From Bremia lactucae (taxonomy: Eukaryota; Oomycota; Peronosporomycetes; Peronosporales; Peronosporaceae), in contig NC_090628.1 of the NCBI RefSeq assembly GCF_004359215.1, positions 965,838 to 986,652 of the forward strand: a stretch of DNA of 20,815 nt, given 5' to 3'. A model generated the notes under the pieces. It ran no database searches and was not told the origin of the DNA. It saw nothing but the letters and a program-made list of their open reading frames with translations. The position numbers and the translations under genes were made by a program. Position 1 is the stretch's first letter. The number at the start of each line of letters is the position of its first letter. Below are positions 1 through 9,388 of the stretch, in pieces.

Positions 1-1050
1 CAACGTCGGACCCGCGACCGTTGCCCTTTCTGGCATACGGTCCATAATTACGTTCAGTTTCTCTCGGTGCTGGGCGTATGGCACTACGCTCATGAGCGTA
101 GTGTCCTAATTTTGGCAGCGATAGCATTTCTTCAATCGCTTATTGCTCGAAAAGCGAGGTCCCTCGCTTTCGACGTAAAAGAGGTCCATGGGTTCTGGAC
201 CTCCTAATTCGTGTCGTCTAGGTGGACGATATGATGACGAACTTGCTTGAGCCTGTCTCAAGCTAAAGTCCTCCTGTTCCGCTACGGATATTGCTTCTTC
301 AAGCGTATCCAGTTCCAAGCGGAACAGGTGGGTCTTTACGGGACCATCCGTAAGACCTTGCATGAACACCGTAATCAACGTGTGTTCATGGACTGGGTTA
401 TTGGTAATACAACTCGCTAAGAGTCGTATGTGCTGGGCATATGCGTGCACACGCTTGCCTTGCTTAAGTTTCAGAGGCTCTGAACGAGCTCTGAACTCAG
501 CCCTTGGTGGCTCAAACGTCTATTTCAGCCGGGTTTTAAAAGCCTCTAGCGCCCAAAGACATATCGGTCGCGCAACTTAAGGCCTAGTGCCCAAGTTATG
601 GCAGGACCTGCCAAATTTAACTGAGCAAATGCGACTTGCGTTTGCTCGTCGACGATGTGACGAGCCCTTATGGCATCGTCCAACTCGACAAACCATTTTA
701 AGACGGAGTCTTCTTCGACTTCCCTATATTTAGAGATGTCTATCTTTAAGGTTTCGGGACGACGCGTATGCGTGTTCCCAGGTACAGGGGTATGTACCTG
801 TTGTATTCTCAACAGTTCTGCCTGTTGAGAGCATTGCTGATTCAGCAAGGCTACCTTCTCCTTCTCCTTCGCCTCGTCAAGTTCATGTTGTATAAGCTTA
901 GCAATAATTGAATACAGGGCATCTCTGTCCAAATCGGACAGCATGGCCAAGATGCTTTCTTTCGACCGCACTCCTATTTATGTCACTTAGAAAGGAGGAG
1001 CTATCACGCGAAACGTGATGCGTATTTCCATAATCATCTAACATGTCCAT
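1..1050 (-). pseudogene. Gag of Ty3/Gypsy element A1 (broken, runs off window)
   Basis: Capsid/nucleocapsid remnant of a Ty3/Gypsy element read on the minus strand. The start is placed at 1050 (MDMLDD), because the A2 copy at 12416 begins with the matching MDVLDD. A deletion of about 23 bases relative to A2 near 965-985 shifts the frame; a long open frame then runs 971 to 546 (Gln/Glu/Leu-rich, probably coiled coil, then the capsid start). A second open stretch, 450 to 106, carries the capsid end (HAYAQHIRLLAS, LEEAISVAEQEDFS). The zinc knuckle begins C-Y-R-C at 126-115, but one base is missing near 110 relative to A2, and the last Cys of the C-X2-C-X4-H-X4-C pattern reads Arg. The gene continues past position 1. 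The protein similarity to A2 is clear, so the family call is firm and the gene is certainly inactive. Confidence 0.88.
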
Positions 1051-1085
1051 ATTAGATGATGGCACTGTGGTCCTTGGACGGACTA

Positions 1086-1098
1086 CAAAGTGCTACCA
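1086..1098 (-). other. Primer binding site of element A1
   Basis: On the minus strand this reads TGGTAGCACTTTG, two bases inside the LTR end, the usual place for a tRNA 3'-end primer site. The same motif follows the LTRs of A2 (12366) and E2 (19308). The tRNA is not identified here. Confidence 0.75.
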
Positions 1099-1100
1099 GG

Positions 1101-1550
1101 TGTAACAATGGGGCACTGCCGACTCTTACTGCTTCAGTACAAGTCCACTTCGCACTGCCTCAGTGCGAGTGGAGCCTCACGTTATTTCACGTACACTAGT
1201 ACGTGAAGAGGAAGTCTACTCTTTAAAACATTTGCTTTAAAGAGGGTTAATTAAAAAACGTTTTAATATCATTAAGTTCTTCTTGTCTATCTACTTAATA
1301 CTAACTTAATTATAAATACAAAAAATGTACTAAAATTCTTATCTGTCTTTCTCTTTGCGCGCTTCCAGCGCTGACTGGACCGCGGAGAAAGTAGATATGA
1401 TGGTTTTGTCTACCAATAAATAAGCTTTTGGATGTTACCATGTAAAGGAATATTCTTCAGATATTATCTACCTTTTAGATAATATATTAATTAACAGCCT
1501 TTAAGTGTTAATTCAATGTAACGATACACCCCGATATAGGGTTTGAATAT
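1101..1550 (-). repeat. 5' LTR of element A1 (outer end unclear)
   Basis: Reads antiparallel to the A2 LTR at 11835-12363 over most of its length. The inner end (TGTAAC at 1101 on the plus strand, GTTACA on the minus strand) abuts the primer site. Hairpins CGCACTG-CCT-CAGTGCG (1151-1167) and a CACGTAC palindrome match those in A2. Similarity to A2 is lost soon after 1530. The outer part lacks the 5' hairpin repeat of A2, so this end is either truncated or a shorter LTR variant. Confidence 0.72.
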
Positions 1551-1871
1551 CCAGTATATATAGATTTTTTATGTTGCTAAAACACTTGCTCGAGTTGCCA
1601 GCTCTTGTTCGAATGGAACAACTGTACGACGTAATTTAGTGCTTCCAGTTGGTGTGAACAATGCGAAAAGAATATTCTGAACCACTTATTGAGGCACAAT
1701 CGAACGGTGTAAAATGAAAGCAGTATTCGGGATAACAATGGAAATTGTTCGGAGTGTGTACTGGGGCACAAATCGGTTGGAGAACCGTTGTTGTGGCCTA
1801 TGGGCAAAATAACCTTTTATCTAATTATATAATAATTAGTTACTTAAATCCCATTTATTTTGGGTAAAAAA
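1531..1871 (+). mobile_element. 3' end remnant of a B-type element, next to the B1 LTR
   Basis: No convincing gene. The stretch 1765-1815 (reading roughly SVGEPLLWPMGKIT) resembles 7965-8030, which lies in the 3' end of B1, and both stand just ahead of B LTR sequence. I take it as the 3' non-coding or terminal pol region of another B copy. The minus-strand open frame at 1577-1807 has no recognisable domain and is not called. Confidence 0.45.
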
Positions 1872-2211
1872 TGTGGTCACCGCCAGATATAAATCTAGCT
1901 GCCAAAATCTATTTTTTTAAATAAGCTAATTAAATAAGGTGCAGTTCCCCTTTTGATCTTAAAGCGTTAAGTGCCCCCCTAAGGCTTGCGCATTGATATG
2001 TAAGAGATAGAAGCCTTTTAAGGTATATCGTCTTCGGCACTAGTTACCACTTGGTTCTACGAACCTCTGAATCCCTTGAACTAGAATTCCTTAAACTTCA
2101 TAGCTTGTGCGACTCTCTGAGTTGTTGAACCCATTAGTTCAAAAGAAATAAGTGACTCTCTGAGTCAGAAAGTCTTCCTCTGACCTAAGAAAGCGTGGTA
2201 GCTCCGCTGCA
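1872..2211 (+). repeat. 5' LTR of Ty3/Gypsy element B1
   Basis: Starts TGTGGTCACCGCC and ends CTGCA, directly followed by CC and a primer-like TGG. It matches the inverted LTR at 8159-8519 over blocks such as the CAGTTCCCCTTTTGATC motif. It contains a run of short hairpins, among them GGTTC-TAC-GAACC (2053-2065), TTGAAC/GTTCAA (2125-2142) and TGACTC-TCT-GAGTCA (2153-2167). Length is about 340 bases. Confidence 0.8.
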
Positions 2212-2213
2212 CC

Positions 2214-2226
2214 TGGTACCACTCGT
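2214..2226 (+). other. Primer binding site of element B1
   Basis: TGGTACCACTCGT two bases after the LTR end. It differs from the TGGTAGCACTT motif of families A and E, which suggests another tRNA primer or another part of the primer. The tRNA is not identified. Confidence 0.65.
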
Positions 2227-2271
2227 AGTCAATCTACGCCTGAGGCTTTACAAGACTAAACCCTAACGAAA

Positions 2272-3263
2272 ATGGACAACGCGCCGCTTATGACAAGCTC
2301 AAAATTTTATTTGGGCTTGAACACGTGGAATTCATTATCTCCCAGGGACCAGAGGTCCTGCATGCAAAGCTTGAAGCCTTTATGCGATACGAAGCCTCCC
2401 TGATCGGTCAGGTTCAGAACCACTTAGAGGCATCTTTACCAACCCGGTACATCTCTGTACTTGACTCAGAGCCGAGGGCTCGCCCTTTAGCTGGAAATGT
2501 GAAGACATTTGAGGGAAAAGAGGGAGAAAATCTCTTTTTTGGATTAAACAGATGTAAATGTCCATTGATTCCGCCTTGTTCTTACTAGTACGGCAAAAGT
2601 GGCTATGGCATTTCCAAACTCGGAGGTAGATCTATGGAGAGGGCACTTTCGTGCAGTACGTCCATAAACGACGCTTTTACCTCATGGGATTCGCTGAAAC
2701 AGCAGATGACTAGCATGCTTGCACTGCCTGATCAGGCTTTTCGTATGCGAGCACGGCTCCTAGCAACTCGGCAGGGTAAACGAATCCTAGGCTACTTTAT
2801 CCAGGAGATGAGAACCCTCATTGCATCTACACAGCAAGACACGGTGCAAGAAGCAATTGTCGAAACAATCTTTAAGAAGGGTCTCAATGAGAGCGTTGCC
2901 TGGACGGTATTATTTCGATCTCATCCTGCTACTTTCGAAGAGGCAGTCGCCATAGCGCTACGCGTTGATTTCGACCATAAGTCTGCTCGCGTTAGCACGC
3001 CTGTTTACCGAACAAGCTCTTCGAGCACATGGGTTCCGTCTAATAGACCGGCATCCGTGGATCTAAGCCTCGTTAAGGAAGATAAAGAGGCTCTCTTAGC
3101 TGTGAAATAGTATAAGACCATCCGTAGATGTTATATGTACGGAAGCACGAAACATTTACGTCCGGCCTGCTCCCTGCGAAATTCGCGTAAAGCTCGAAAG
3201 AGCTCCAACTCCGACCTATACCAGAGATCTGGTACGGTGCGGGAAAACGTCGATACCAAGTAG
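2272..3263 (+). pseudogene. Gag of element B1 (frameshifts and internal stops)
   Basis: Gag remnant with matrix/capsid and nucleocapsid parts. The likely start is ATG at 2272 (MDNAPLMTSS), about 45 bases after the primer site; a frameshift near 2315 leads into the frame VEFIISQGPEVL. The block VKTFEGKEGENL is followed by a damaged stretch at 2540-2620 with stops. Capsid resumes at 2634 (SCSTSINDAFTSWDSLKQQM; QGKRILGYFIQEMRTL) and stays open to an in-frame TAG at 3108-3110. The same frame then continues through the zinc knuckle (3129-3170), whose second Cys reads Tyr (C-Y-M-Y), so zinc binding is lost. The frame ends at TAG 3261-3263, inside a short inverted repeat. Retrotransposon gag identity is clear; the gene is inactive. 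Confidence 0.87.
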
Positions 3264-3281
3264 GTGCGGGGCCCCCTACGG
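3258..3281 (+). promoter_or_regulatory. Inverted repeat around the gag UAG stop of B1
   Basis: The gag stop TAG (3261-3263) lies in the 5' arm GTAGG (3260-3264), which pairs with CCTAC (3275-3279). This arm is only five base pairs, weaker than the equivalent structures at the gag stops of A2 and E2, but the position and the motif TAG-GNG-CGN are shared. It could form part of a gag-pol recoding signal; that role is inferred. Confidence 0.4.
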
Positions 3282-5622
3282 GGGAAGACCTAGGTTCTAT
3301 TGAACCTCTCGGAGGTGAGAATAAACAGAACCTAGCCCCAATTAGCTCAGAACTTAATGGCACGGGGCGAGAGCTTGCTAGTCGCTCAAGCGGCTGTAAC
3401 GGGCTTTGTTAAGCCGTGGTCAATCTTAATTGACTCAGGAGCGTCTTGCAATTATGCTCGACGCCTTTCATTTGAAGGAAGTCAACAATACGTTGAGGCG
3501 CATAAAGCGCATGAAGGTGATATAGTCTCTGTTCGCTTTGCGACTGGGACTCGTGTCACTGTTCCCAAAGTTCCATTGAACTTAGGAATAACATTTCTGG
3601 ACTTTGACAGTATGGAACGCTGTCTCGTGCTTGATTTGGATTCGAGATATGAGCTCATCCTTGGTATGGCCTGGCTTGAACGCCATGAGCCATGGATCGA
3701 CTGGAGGTCTAAGACCTAAGGCGCCACGCGCAATGTTCCTAGCAAAGGTTTGGAGAGTCATTAATCCACCTTTGCTAGGCAACAAAAGCGCTATTGGCGC
3801 GGATCATTGAATGAGTCTGTCAGTGTTTTAGACATTGGCATGTCTGAGTCAATAAACGATAATGTTAAAAACATCAATTCTGAGCCCGACGCAGCAGAAA
3901 TAAGTGGAACGGCACAGACTCCGTCGAGTGACACACGTTATAATAACGATTTACTAAATGCTGCAAGCATTGTTGGCTAAGGCCGAACCATCAAGGGTGC
4001 AATATCCCTGAGATACGTGGAGTGGCTCGTCTAAGTCCACCGAGTATGGTCGGCCGAGGTGGCATGTCTGTTGTGACACTTTTGGTGTTCACCAGGGAAT
4101 TTTGGACAAACCCTTCAAATGCAAGTGAAGAGACACGTAGACGTTCGCAGATAAGGAAGTTGAGTTACCTTACTCCTTGCCGGATATCAAATTAGACATA
4201 ATGTCCGGTATAAAACCAATACAGGCTGGGAAATCCGGGGACGTGAATGTCCCGGCCTCTAAAAGGCGTATTGTCTCAACTCCAAGACAGGATGGACACG
4301 AAGCATATATACCCTCACAAAGTGATACGAGCGAGCAATTACACACGATTGTCAATGGTGTAACCGGTAGCATTGAGAAAAAGGTTAACTTTGCGGTAAT
4401 CCCTTCGTTACATGCTCTTTTAGAGCTAGACGGGATGTCTATTGATGAGTGCGGCCGAGCCTTACAAGCTGGCGACTTATCTGAGATGGTGGTCATTCGA
4501 TCAACAATTTAGTTAAACTCATCGTCACTTCAAGACGAAGCTGTCCTGTATGACACAAAAGGTGCACTTAGTGCGCGGAGTGGGTCATTGATCCTTAAAA
4601 ATCCTACGGATCCATTTTATTACTTGATTAAGGAATTTCAAGATGTTGTATGTAATAATCCACCATCTGTATTACCTCCGGATAGACGTGCTCGTCATGA
4701 AATTGACTTGGTTTTGGGAACCAAATACTGTGTCACACGACAATGGCCTTTGTTAAGGGAGCAGTGTGACGTCATTGACGATTTTTTCCATGCTAAGCAC
4801 AAGGCTGGAATGGTACGAGAGAGTTAATTTCCTCATTCGACACCGACATTTTGTTTCAAACGCAAAATGGTAAATGGCGCATTGTACATGCTTATAATAA
4901 GCTTAAAGCTGTCACTGTACCAGCACAAACCCTCATTCCTAGAAAGGACGTTCTTCAGAGCAATATGGTGTGATGTACAATGCACAGTGCACTGGACTTT
5001 GTCGATGTTTACTACCAACTGCTCATGCAAGCTAGCGATATCCCGCTTACAGCGGTCAGCACCCCAAGCGGTATGTTATGGAATGGTTGGTTATGCACAA
5101 GGGCTTTCCAACGCCCGACAACATTTATTTGTCTAGTGATGCAACTGTATCGCCCTCATCGAGGTTATACACGGACTTATTTCGATGACATTCTTGTTTT
5201 AAGTCGTGCGGAGCAGGGTCGGTCGGATATGGAAAACCATTTAGACCATTTGCGAGCAGTGCTCGAGTGTATGCGCATAAATCAATTGTATGCCAATGCA
5301 TCTAAATGCATTTTTGGAGCAGACGAAATTCCTTTTTTAGGATGCTTAATTGGAAAGCGAGGCTTCTAAGCGGATCCCGCTAAGGTAAAAGCCATAGTCG
5401 ATTGGGCGGTTCCTAAAAACCAAAAGGATTTGCGTAAGTGGTCGGGTCTTCCCAAATATTTACACAAATATAGCGAAAATGACGCTGATATGGCTAGGCC
5501 ATTATCAAATCTGCTTAAAAAGGATACAGAGTGGTGCTGGACTAGCACCGAACATAATGTTTTACGAGTAGTTAAGGATTGTTTTACGATGCCCCAATCC
5601 TGGCACTGCCAAATCCAAATTC
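3264..5622 (+). pseudogene. Pol of element B1: protease and reverse transcriptase
   Basis: First part of the Gypsy polyprotein. Protease spans about 3357-3719: the active-site motif I-D-S-G-A-S lies about 25 residues into the open stretch, and the domain ends LDSRYELILGMAWLERHEPWIDW. A poorly kept linker with several stops runs 3720-4510 (LHTIVNGVTG, LLELDGMSIDE recognisable at 4177-4512). Reverse transcriptase follows: RHEIDLVLGTKYCVTRQWPL near 4700, then fragments in shifting frames through 4830-4980, then a long open part 4980-5369 with Y-F-D-D at 5178-5189 and FLGCLIGKRGF, and the thumb (NQKDLRKWSGL, MARPLSNLLKK) to about 5620. Coding then jumps to the opposite strand at about 5622. Stops and frameshifts make it non-functional. 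The RNase H that should come next lies in the flipped segment. Confidence 0.86.
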
Positions 5623-6335
5623 CAATAAATCTGGCTTTTAGAGCCGTAGGTCTTTTCTCTACCGAAATGACCATCAAGGACAGTATCGTGTGCCTCATAG
5701 AAGACTGGGTACTTCAAATCCCCATCATGAGGAACAACGACACGCGGAGGGGTCCGCAGTGTCCGTGCAATAAAGCAACAGGTCTTTATCGATAGAAAAT
5801 CGATGTATCCTTGCACGCAAACCTGCCGGCTATTTAATACCTCAATCATAGTTATTTAGAGCTCGTAGCAGCGCTACACACTTTTTACCTTGGCGTAAGC
5901 CGAACGGATTAATTTAGAAATTGGCGACATGATAGTCGCTGAATTAGAGACCTCATAATCCGGCCTGCGTGATGACACATCGGCCAAAGCATTCTGCTTG
6001 CCGAGCTTATACTTCACCTCGAAAATGTATTCGGCGAAAAAGGATAGCCATCGGGGCATTATTTGTGAGAGATAGGGCGACTTAGTCGCCGTGCGTAATG
6101 ACGCGTGATCTGTATATTACAAACGGCTTAGAGCCGAGCAGATGAACTCTGAATTTGACAAGAGCATAATTCATAGCAAGTAACAATTTGTCATGGACTG
6201 GGGAGTTCTTCTTCGCAGCTTTAAGCTGTTTTGACTCGAACGCAATAACTTGTTCAAGCCCATCAACATCTGTTTGTAACGGAGTGCTGCCGATTGCAAA
6301 ATCCGATGCGTCAAAGACGACACTGAAAGGCCAGA
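5623..6335 (-). pseudogene. Flipped pol segment of B1: RNase H and integrase N-terminus
   Basis: Read on the minus strand from 6340 downwards this is exactly the polyprotein part missing after 5622. RNase H begins FSVVFDASDFAIGS, runs through AFESKQLKAAKKN and VKFRVHLLGSKPFVIY (to about 6110), shifts frame, and continues MPRWLSFFAEYIFEVKYKLG to SSRRPDYE (6059-5950). The integrase N-terminal zinc-binding region follows: PRVVVPHDGDLKY, YEAHDT and GHFGREKTYG hold both His of the HHCC motif, but the two Cys are absent because the segment ends at the junction. The integrase catalytic core is missing from the element altogether. Part order and family fit B1 on either side, so I read this as inversion in place with loss of the core, rather than a separate insertion. 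Confidence 0.78.
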
Positions 6336-6446
6336 CAAAAAAAGAACAAGCAGATGCCAAAGGCAGAAGCTGTAATAATTCTTATACGGTCGGAGACCGA
6401 ATTTTACTAAGCGCTAAAAATCTACATACAACTTGGTTTCCGTGTT
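6336..6446 (+). pseudogene. Integrase C-terminal scrap of B1
   Basis: Plus-strand coding resumes right after the flipped segment with KKEQADAKGR and YTVGDRILLSAKNL, the start of the integrase C-terminal SH3-like region of this Gypsy lineage. It stops where the minus-strand D gag begins, near 6447. The rest of the C-terminal region and any chromodomain are not recognisable downstream. The fragment is too short to function. Confidence 0.72.
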
Positions 6447-7594
6447 GCAATTGTATTAGGTCCTAATTTCTGTTCTTGGCCTTGATCCCACCCCATGCAG
6501 TGCGACATTCTTTCCAGTAGTCTTTCTGCCTCGCACGTCAGTTTCAATTGCTTGGGCAAAGTATTCCAGCTACTCCGCGTGTCTTGAATAATCCATACGA
6601 TTATTTTGTACTTAGCCATTGATACGTGACGCAAATCCGTAGAAGCGTACTGCACAATGTTTTCAAGAATATATGCTTCTGCCCCGCCAGTCGCGTTGCT
6701 CACTTCGACGAGGTACAAAAAGTGTTCAGGCCAAGACCTCTTCGGGTCTTTCCTTGCAATTGAAAGCTTGTTGGCTTGAGCTTGGGCAATCGTCGTCCGG
6801 AACGTTTGGTGCAAGCATTTCATCACTTGCTGCGGAGTAGGTTGCTGTTGCCACCAAGTCTTAAGCTGCTTATGGTAGTACCGCTCCGCAGTACCACCCA
6901 GGTAACGTCTAAGTTAATCAGCCTTGACTTCTTCAGACCAATCAAATCCACATGCCATCTAGGCCAGCACAAGCTGCCTGGAAAAACGATGACCCCACTT
7001 AAGAAAACCAGATCGTAGACCTTCAAATATTTTTTCATCGAAAGGACGAATTGATAGTTTCCTCTGGCGAGTGTCAGGCACTCAAATATCATTCATCTGT
7101 TGTGGAAGGTAGTCAGAGGCAAATTCGGTGGTGCTGGTGCCCGCTGCGGTGCAGGCGCTTTGGGGCATCGCCTGGCCTTGCCTCATAGCAGCATACCCTT
7201 GATGCTGTCAATACATAGAGATCTAGAATTGCGAAGCTCTCGGCAAATTTGCTCTCACTGGTGGAGGCGTATGACGAAGTGCATTCATCTCCTTTCGTGA
7301 CAAAAAAAAACTTCTTCCAAATGCTGACCAGAAAATACCAGTCTCTTGAGCTCCCTTCTTGCGCTGTTCCTCCTCTCGCTTCAGCTGCAAAAGCTCGAGA
7401 TGAGCCATGCAATCTTGCATTGCGGTCAATGCCTCGAGGATTTTGAGATTCACAGTGCTGGTTTCATCGACCAACTCTCGCGTGTCTGCCTCTGCAGACT
7501 TGGTAGAAAGTGACATGGCGACCTGATTGCGGTCACTCGGTGTCACAGGTGCACCTTCATTGCGCGCAGGTACTACAGGCGTTTTTTAGCTCAT
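6447..7594 (-). pseudogene. Gag of a second LTR-retrotransposon family (D), truncated
   Basis: Minus-strand gag unlike those of A, B and E. The likely start is ATG at 7594, with a stop as third codon; the frame then holds an N-terminal helical part (TREL to MQDCMAHLELLQLKREEEQRKK, about 7510-7370), a Gln/Ala/Thr-rich linker with stops, and a capsid-like core from about 7050: SIRPFDEKIFEGLRSGFLKWG, a frameshift near 6980, GGTAERYYHKQLKTWW, and KDPKRSWPEHFLYLVEVSNA with ENIVQYASTDLR. A further frameshift near 6610 shifts the C-terminal part. The gene ends abruptly before the zinc knuckle expected in that region, where it meets B1 integrase sequence. I recognise the type from oomycete LTR elements but cannot say whether it is Copia or Gypsy. 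Confidence 0.75.
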
Positions 7595-7934
7595 AGCCTA
7601 CAAAGTATTTTGTGTAAACAACCCAACCTCTTTCTTTATGTGTAAATGTGAAACGGTTACTGATTTCTTATATGTATTCCTATGCCTCCCTACGTCGTGT
7701 TCACTTCAACCACAGCGCGTCGTTTCACTAACGTCGTAGCCGCGAACAGTCGCCCATCACCGAAACTCCTCCGCTGTCATGTAAACCACATTAAAGCCAT
7801 CTTCCAGCAGTCCACCTGCACCTCATCTTCGGGGGAGTTGCTAGGAGTCGGTGACTCACACTTTGTTGTCATTAGGCAAAACACAACCAAACGGTCATTT
7901 GAATATATTTCAACCTCAAAGAGGAAATGAAGCG
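7595..7934. other. Unassigned sequence between D gag and the B1 3' end
   Basis: Holds no gene I can support. It may include the 5' untranslated part of the D element, since it lies upstream of the D gag start on the minus strand, and at its right-hand end B1 sequence. No LTR end or primer site was found. An 82-codon plus-strand open frame (7682-7930) shows no known motif. Confidence 0.35.
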
Positions 7935-8158
7935 AATGTTGTCACTAGGTGTCAACAGTCTGATGGGAATGGGTACACATCGGTTGGTGAACAGTTGTTG
8001 TGGTACATTACTACTTTATGGGTGAATTACCCCTTTGTTCTATTTAAAAATAAGCAATTTAGGAAATTGCCTATTTTTAAATAGAGCAGAAGGGGAATTT
8101 CTTATGAGAAATTAGAAAGGTTGAGGTTTTAGATGTAAATAAGTTCAGTTCCCCTTTT
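7935..8158 (+). mobile_element. 3' end of B1 with remnant of its 3' LTR
   Basis: 7965-8030 resembles 1765-1815, the region that precedes the B LTR. At 8133-8158, TAAATAAGTTCAGTTCCCC followed by TTTT matches the plus-strand LTR motif at 1933-1956. So B1 probably ended here, with its 3' LTR reduced to a fragment by the inverted LTR that begins at 8159. The segment also contains the long foldback at 8026-8101. Confidence 0.5.
8026..8101. repeat. Long foldback (about 36-bp arms, 3-base loop)
   Basis: The core arms 8040-8060 and 8064-8084 are complementary at 20 of 21 positions around the loop AGG. Complementarity continues outward with small gaps through CCCCTTTGTTC on the left and GAGCAGAAGGGG on the right. 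It is AT-rich in the core. It lies at the junction between the B1 3' end and an inverted B LTR. Confidence 0.8.
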
Positions 8159-8519
8159 GTAGCGGAGCTAACTCGCTCCTAAGTTCAGAGAAAGACCTTC
8201 AGACTCAGAGAGTCGCTTAGTTCTATTGAACTAATAGGATTAACAACTCAGGGAGTCGTATAAGCTATTAAACCTTAAGGAATCCTAGTTCAAGGGATTC
8301 AGAAGTTCGTAGAACCAAGGGACAACGAGTGCCCAAGAGGATAAACTTTAGAAAAGCTTCTATCTCTTACAGATCAATGCGCAAGCCTTAGGAAGGCACT
8401 TTACGCTTTTAGATCAAAAGGGGAACTGCACTTTATATAATTATATAAATTTAAACCTTACCCTAGCTAATTGAAAAAACAGATTTCGGCCGCCACATTT
8501 ATATCTGGCGGCGACAACA
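8159..8519 (-). repeat. LTR of element B2, inverted relative to B1
   Basis: Read on the minus strand it starts TGTTGTCGCCGCCAGATATA at 8519 and ends GCTCCGCTACA at 8159, matching the B1 LTR (1872-2211). It carries the same kind of short hairpins, for instance GACTC-AGA-GAGTC near 8200. On the minus strand it follows internal pol sequence, so it is a 3' LTR. Confidence 0.8.
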
Positions 8520-8879
8520 TTTGTCACCCATAATTAATGTCCTTTCTTGGCTACGACCATAAATGGTCCAATAAAGCGCGGGCGCAAATTGGTCTTGAAG
8601 ACCGACGTCCCACCCATCTTTTTGAGTCGGGCTTGAAATTATGTTTTTAACATTGGAATTTACTACCTCAGACGTTCTAATGTCTAAAACACTGACAGAT
8701 TCAGTCAGTGATTCGCGTTAATAGCGCTTCTGTTGGCTAGCAGAGCCGGGTTCATGACTCTCCAAAACTTTGGAAGGAACATTGCGCGTTGTGCCTAAGG
8801 TCTTAGACCTCCAATCGATAAATGGCTCATGGCGTTCAAGCTAGGCCATACCAAGGATACGATCATATCTATCTCGAAG
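8520..8879 (-). pseudogene. Internally deleted pol of element B2
   Basis: On the minus strand, 8879 to about 8640 matches the protease end and following linker of B1 (LGMA-like stretch, ERHEP-like stretch, then the region around 3720-3890 of B1), with several stops. Coding then jumps, between about 8640 and 8625, to an integrase C-terminal piece reading FKTNLRPRFIGPFMVVAKKG at about 8625-8535, and the LTR follows almost at once. Reverse transcriptase, RNase H, the integrase core and the chromodomain region are all gone. It cannot be autonomous. The right end, where plus-strand E1 sequence begins, is about 8879. Confidence 0.72.
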
Positions 8880-9388
8880 ACTGAAACTTGCCCTAGTGAC
8901 TCTTCCAGTTTAGCAGTGGTCAATAAAGCTACGCCTTATGACCGACCTCTTGGCGGTATCATAGGCGAATTTGGTGCTAAAAGCGTGAGCGAGCCTCAAC
9001 GCTTTGTGAATGAGCTATTAGCCATCACACGTAAAGTCCGTGATGCAATGACAAGCACACAGGACAAGCAAAAAGAATATGCGGACCGAAATGGTCGCAA
9101 AAATAATGAACGCTTTAGAGTGGGTGAAAAAGTACTATTAAGTACTGCTTCCCTACCTAAAAATGCAATTTCTGTACTACCTGGAGGTACTACGAAGTTG
9201 TTGCCGCGTTTCATTGGCCTCTTTACGGTGGTAAAAGAGGTTGGAGACCTAAATTATAGGCTCACGCTTCCCCCGTATGTGAAGACGAACCCCGTATTTT
9301 ATGTCGGTCGACTAAACGGTATGTAGACCCAAATGAGATCACATATCCGCATCTGTCTAATGAGACCGATGATGACGCCGACTGTTAG
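8880..9388 (+). pseudogene. Integrase C-terminus of element E1
   Basis: Plus-strand end of a Gypsy pol. A linker of low conservation (to about 8985) leads to EPQRFVNELLAITRKVRDAM, DKQKEYADRNGRKN, the SH3-like FRVGEKVLLSTASLPKNA, LLPRFIGLFTVVKEVGD and NPVFYVGRL (near 9310). A frameshift near 9317 is followed by YVDPNEITYPHLSNETDD and a stop at 9386-9388. The catalytic core lies upstream of the break with B2 and is absent. No chromodomain is seen. The end overlaps an antisense frame that stops at 9299. Assignment to family E rests on position, since the E LTR lies downstream in the same orientation. Confidence 0.78.

Noticed and set aside
362..580. Plus-strand open frame
   Set aside because: It is the antisense shadow of the A1 gag on the minus strand.
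1577..1807. Minus-strand open frame of 76 codons
   Set aside because: No domain, short, and the plus-strand reading matches another B 3' end instead.
8576..8617. Apparent match of the near-palindromic GGTCTTGAAGACC region with 1765-1800
   Set aside because: On the minus strand it codes for the integrase C-terminal FKTNLRPRF stretch; the likeness to 1765-1800 comes mostly from its palindromic nature.
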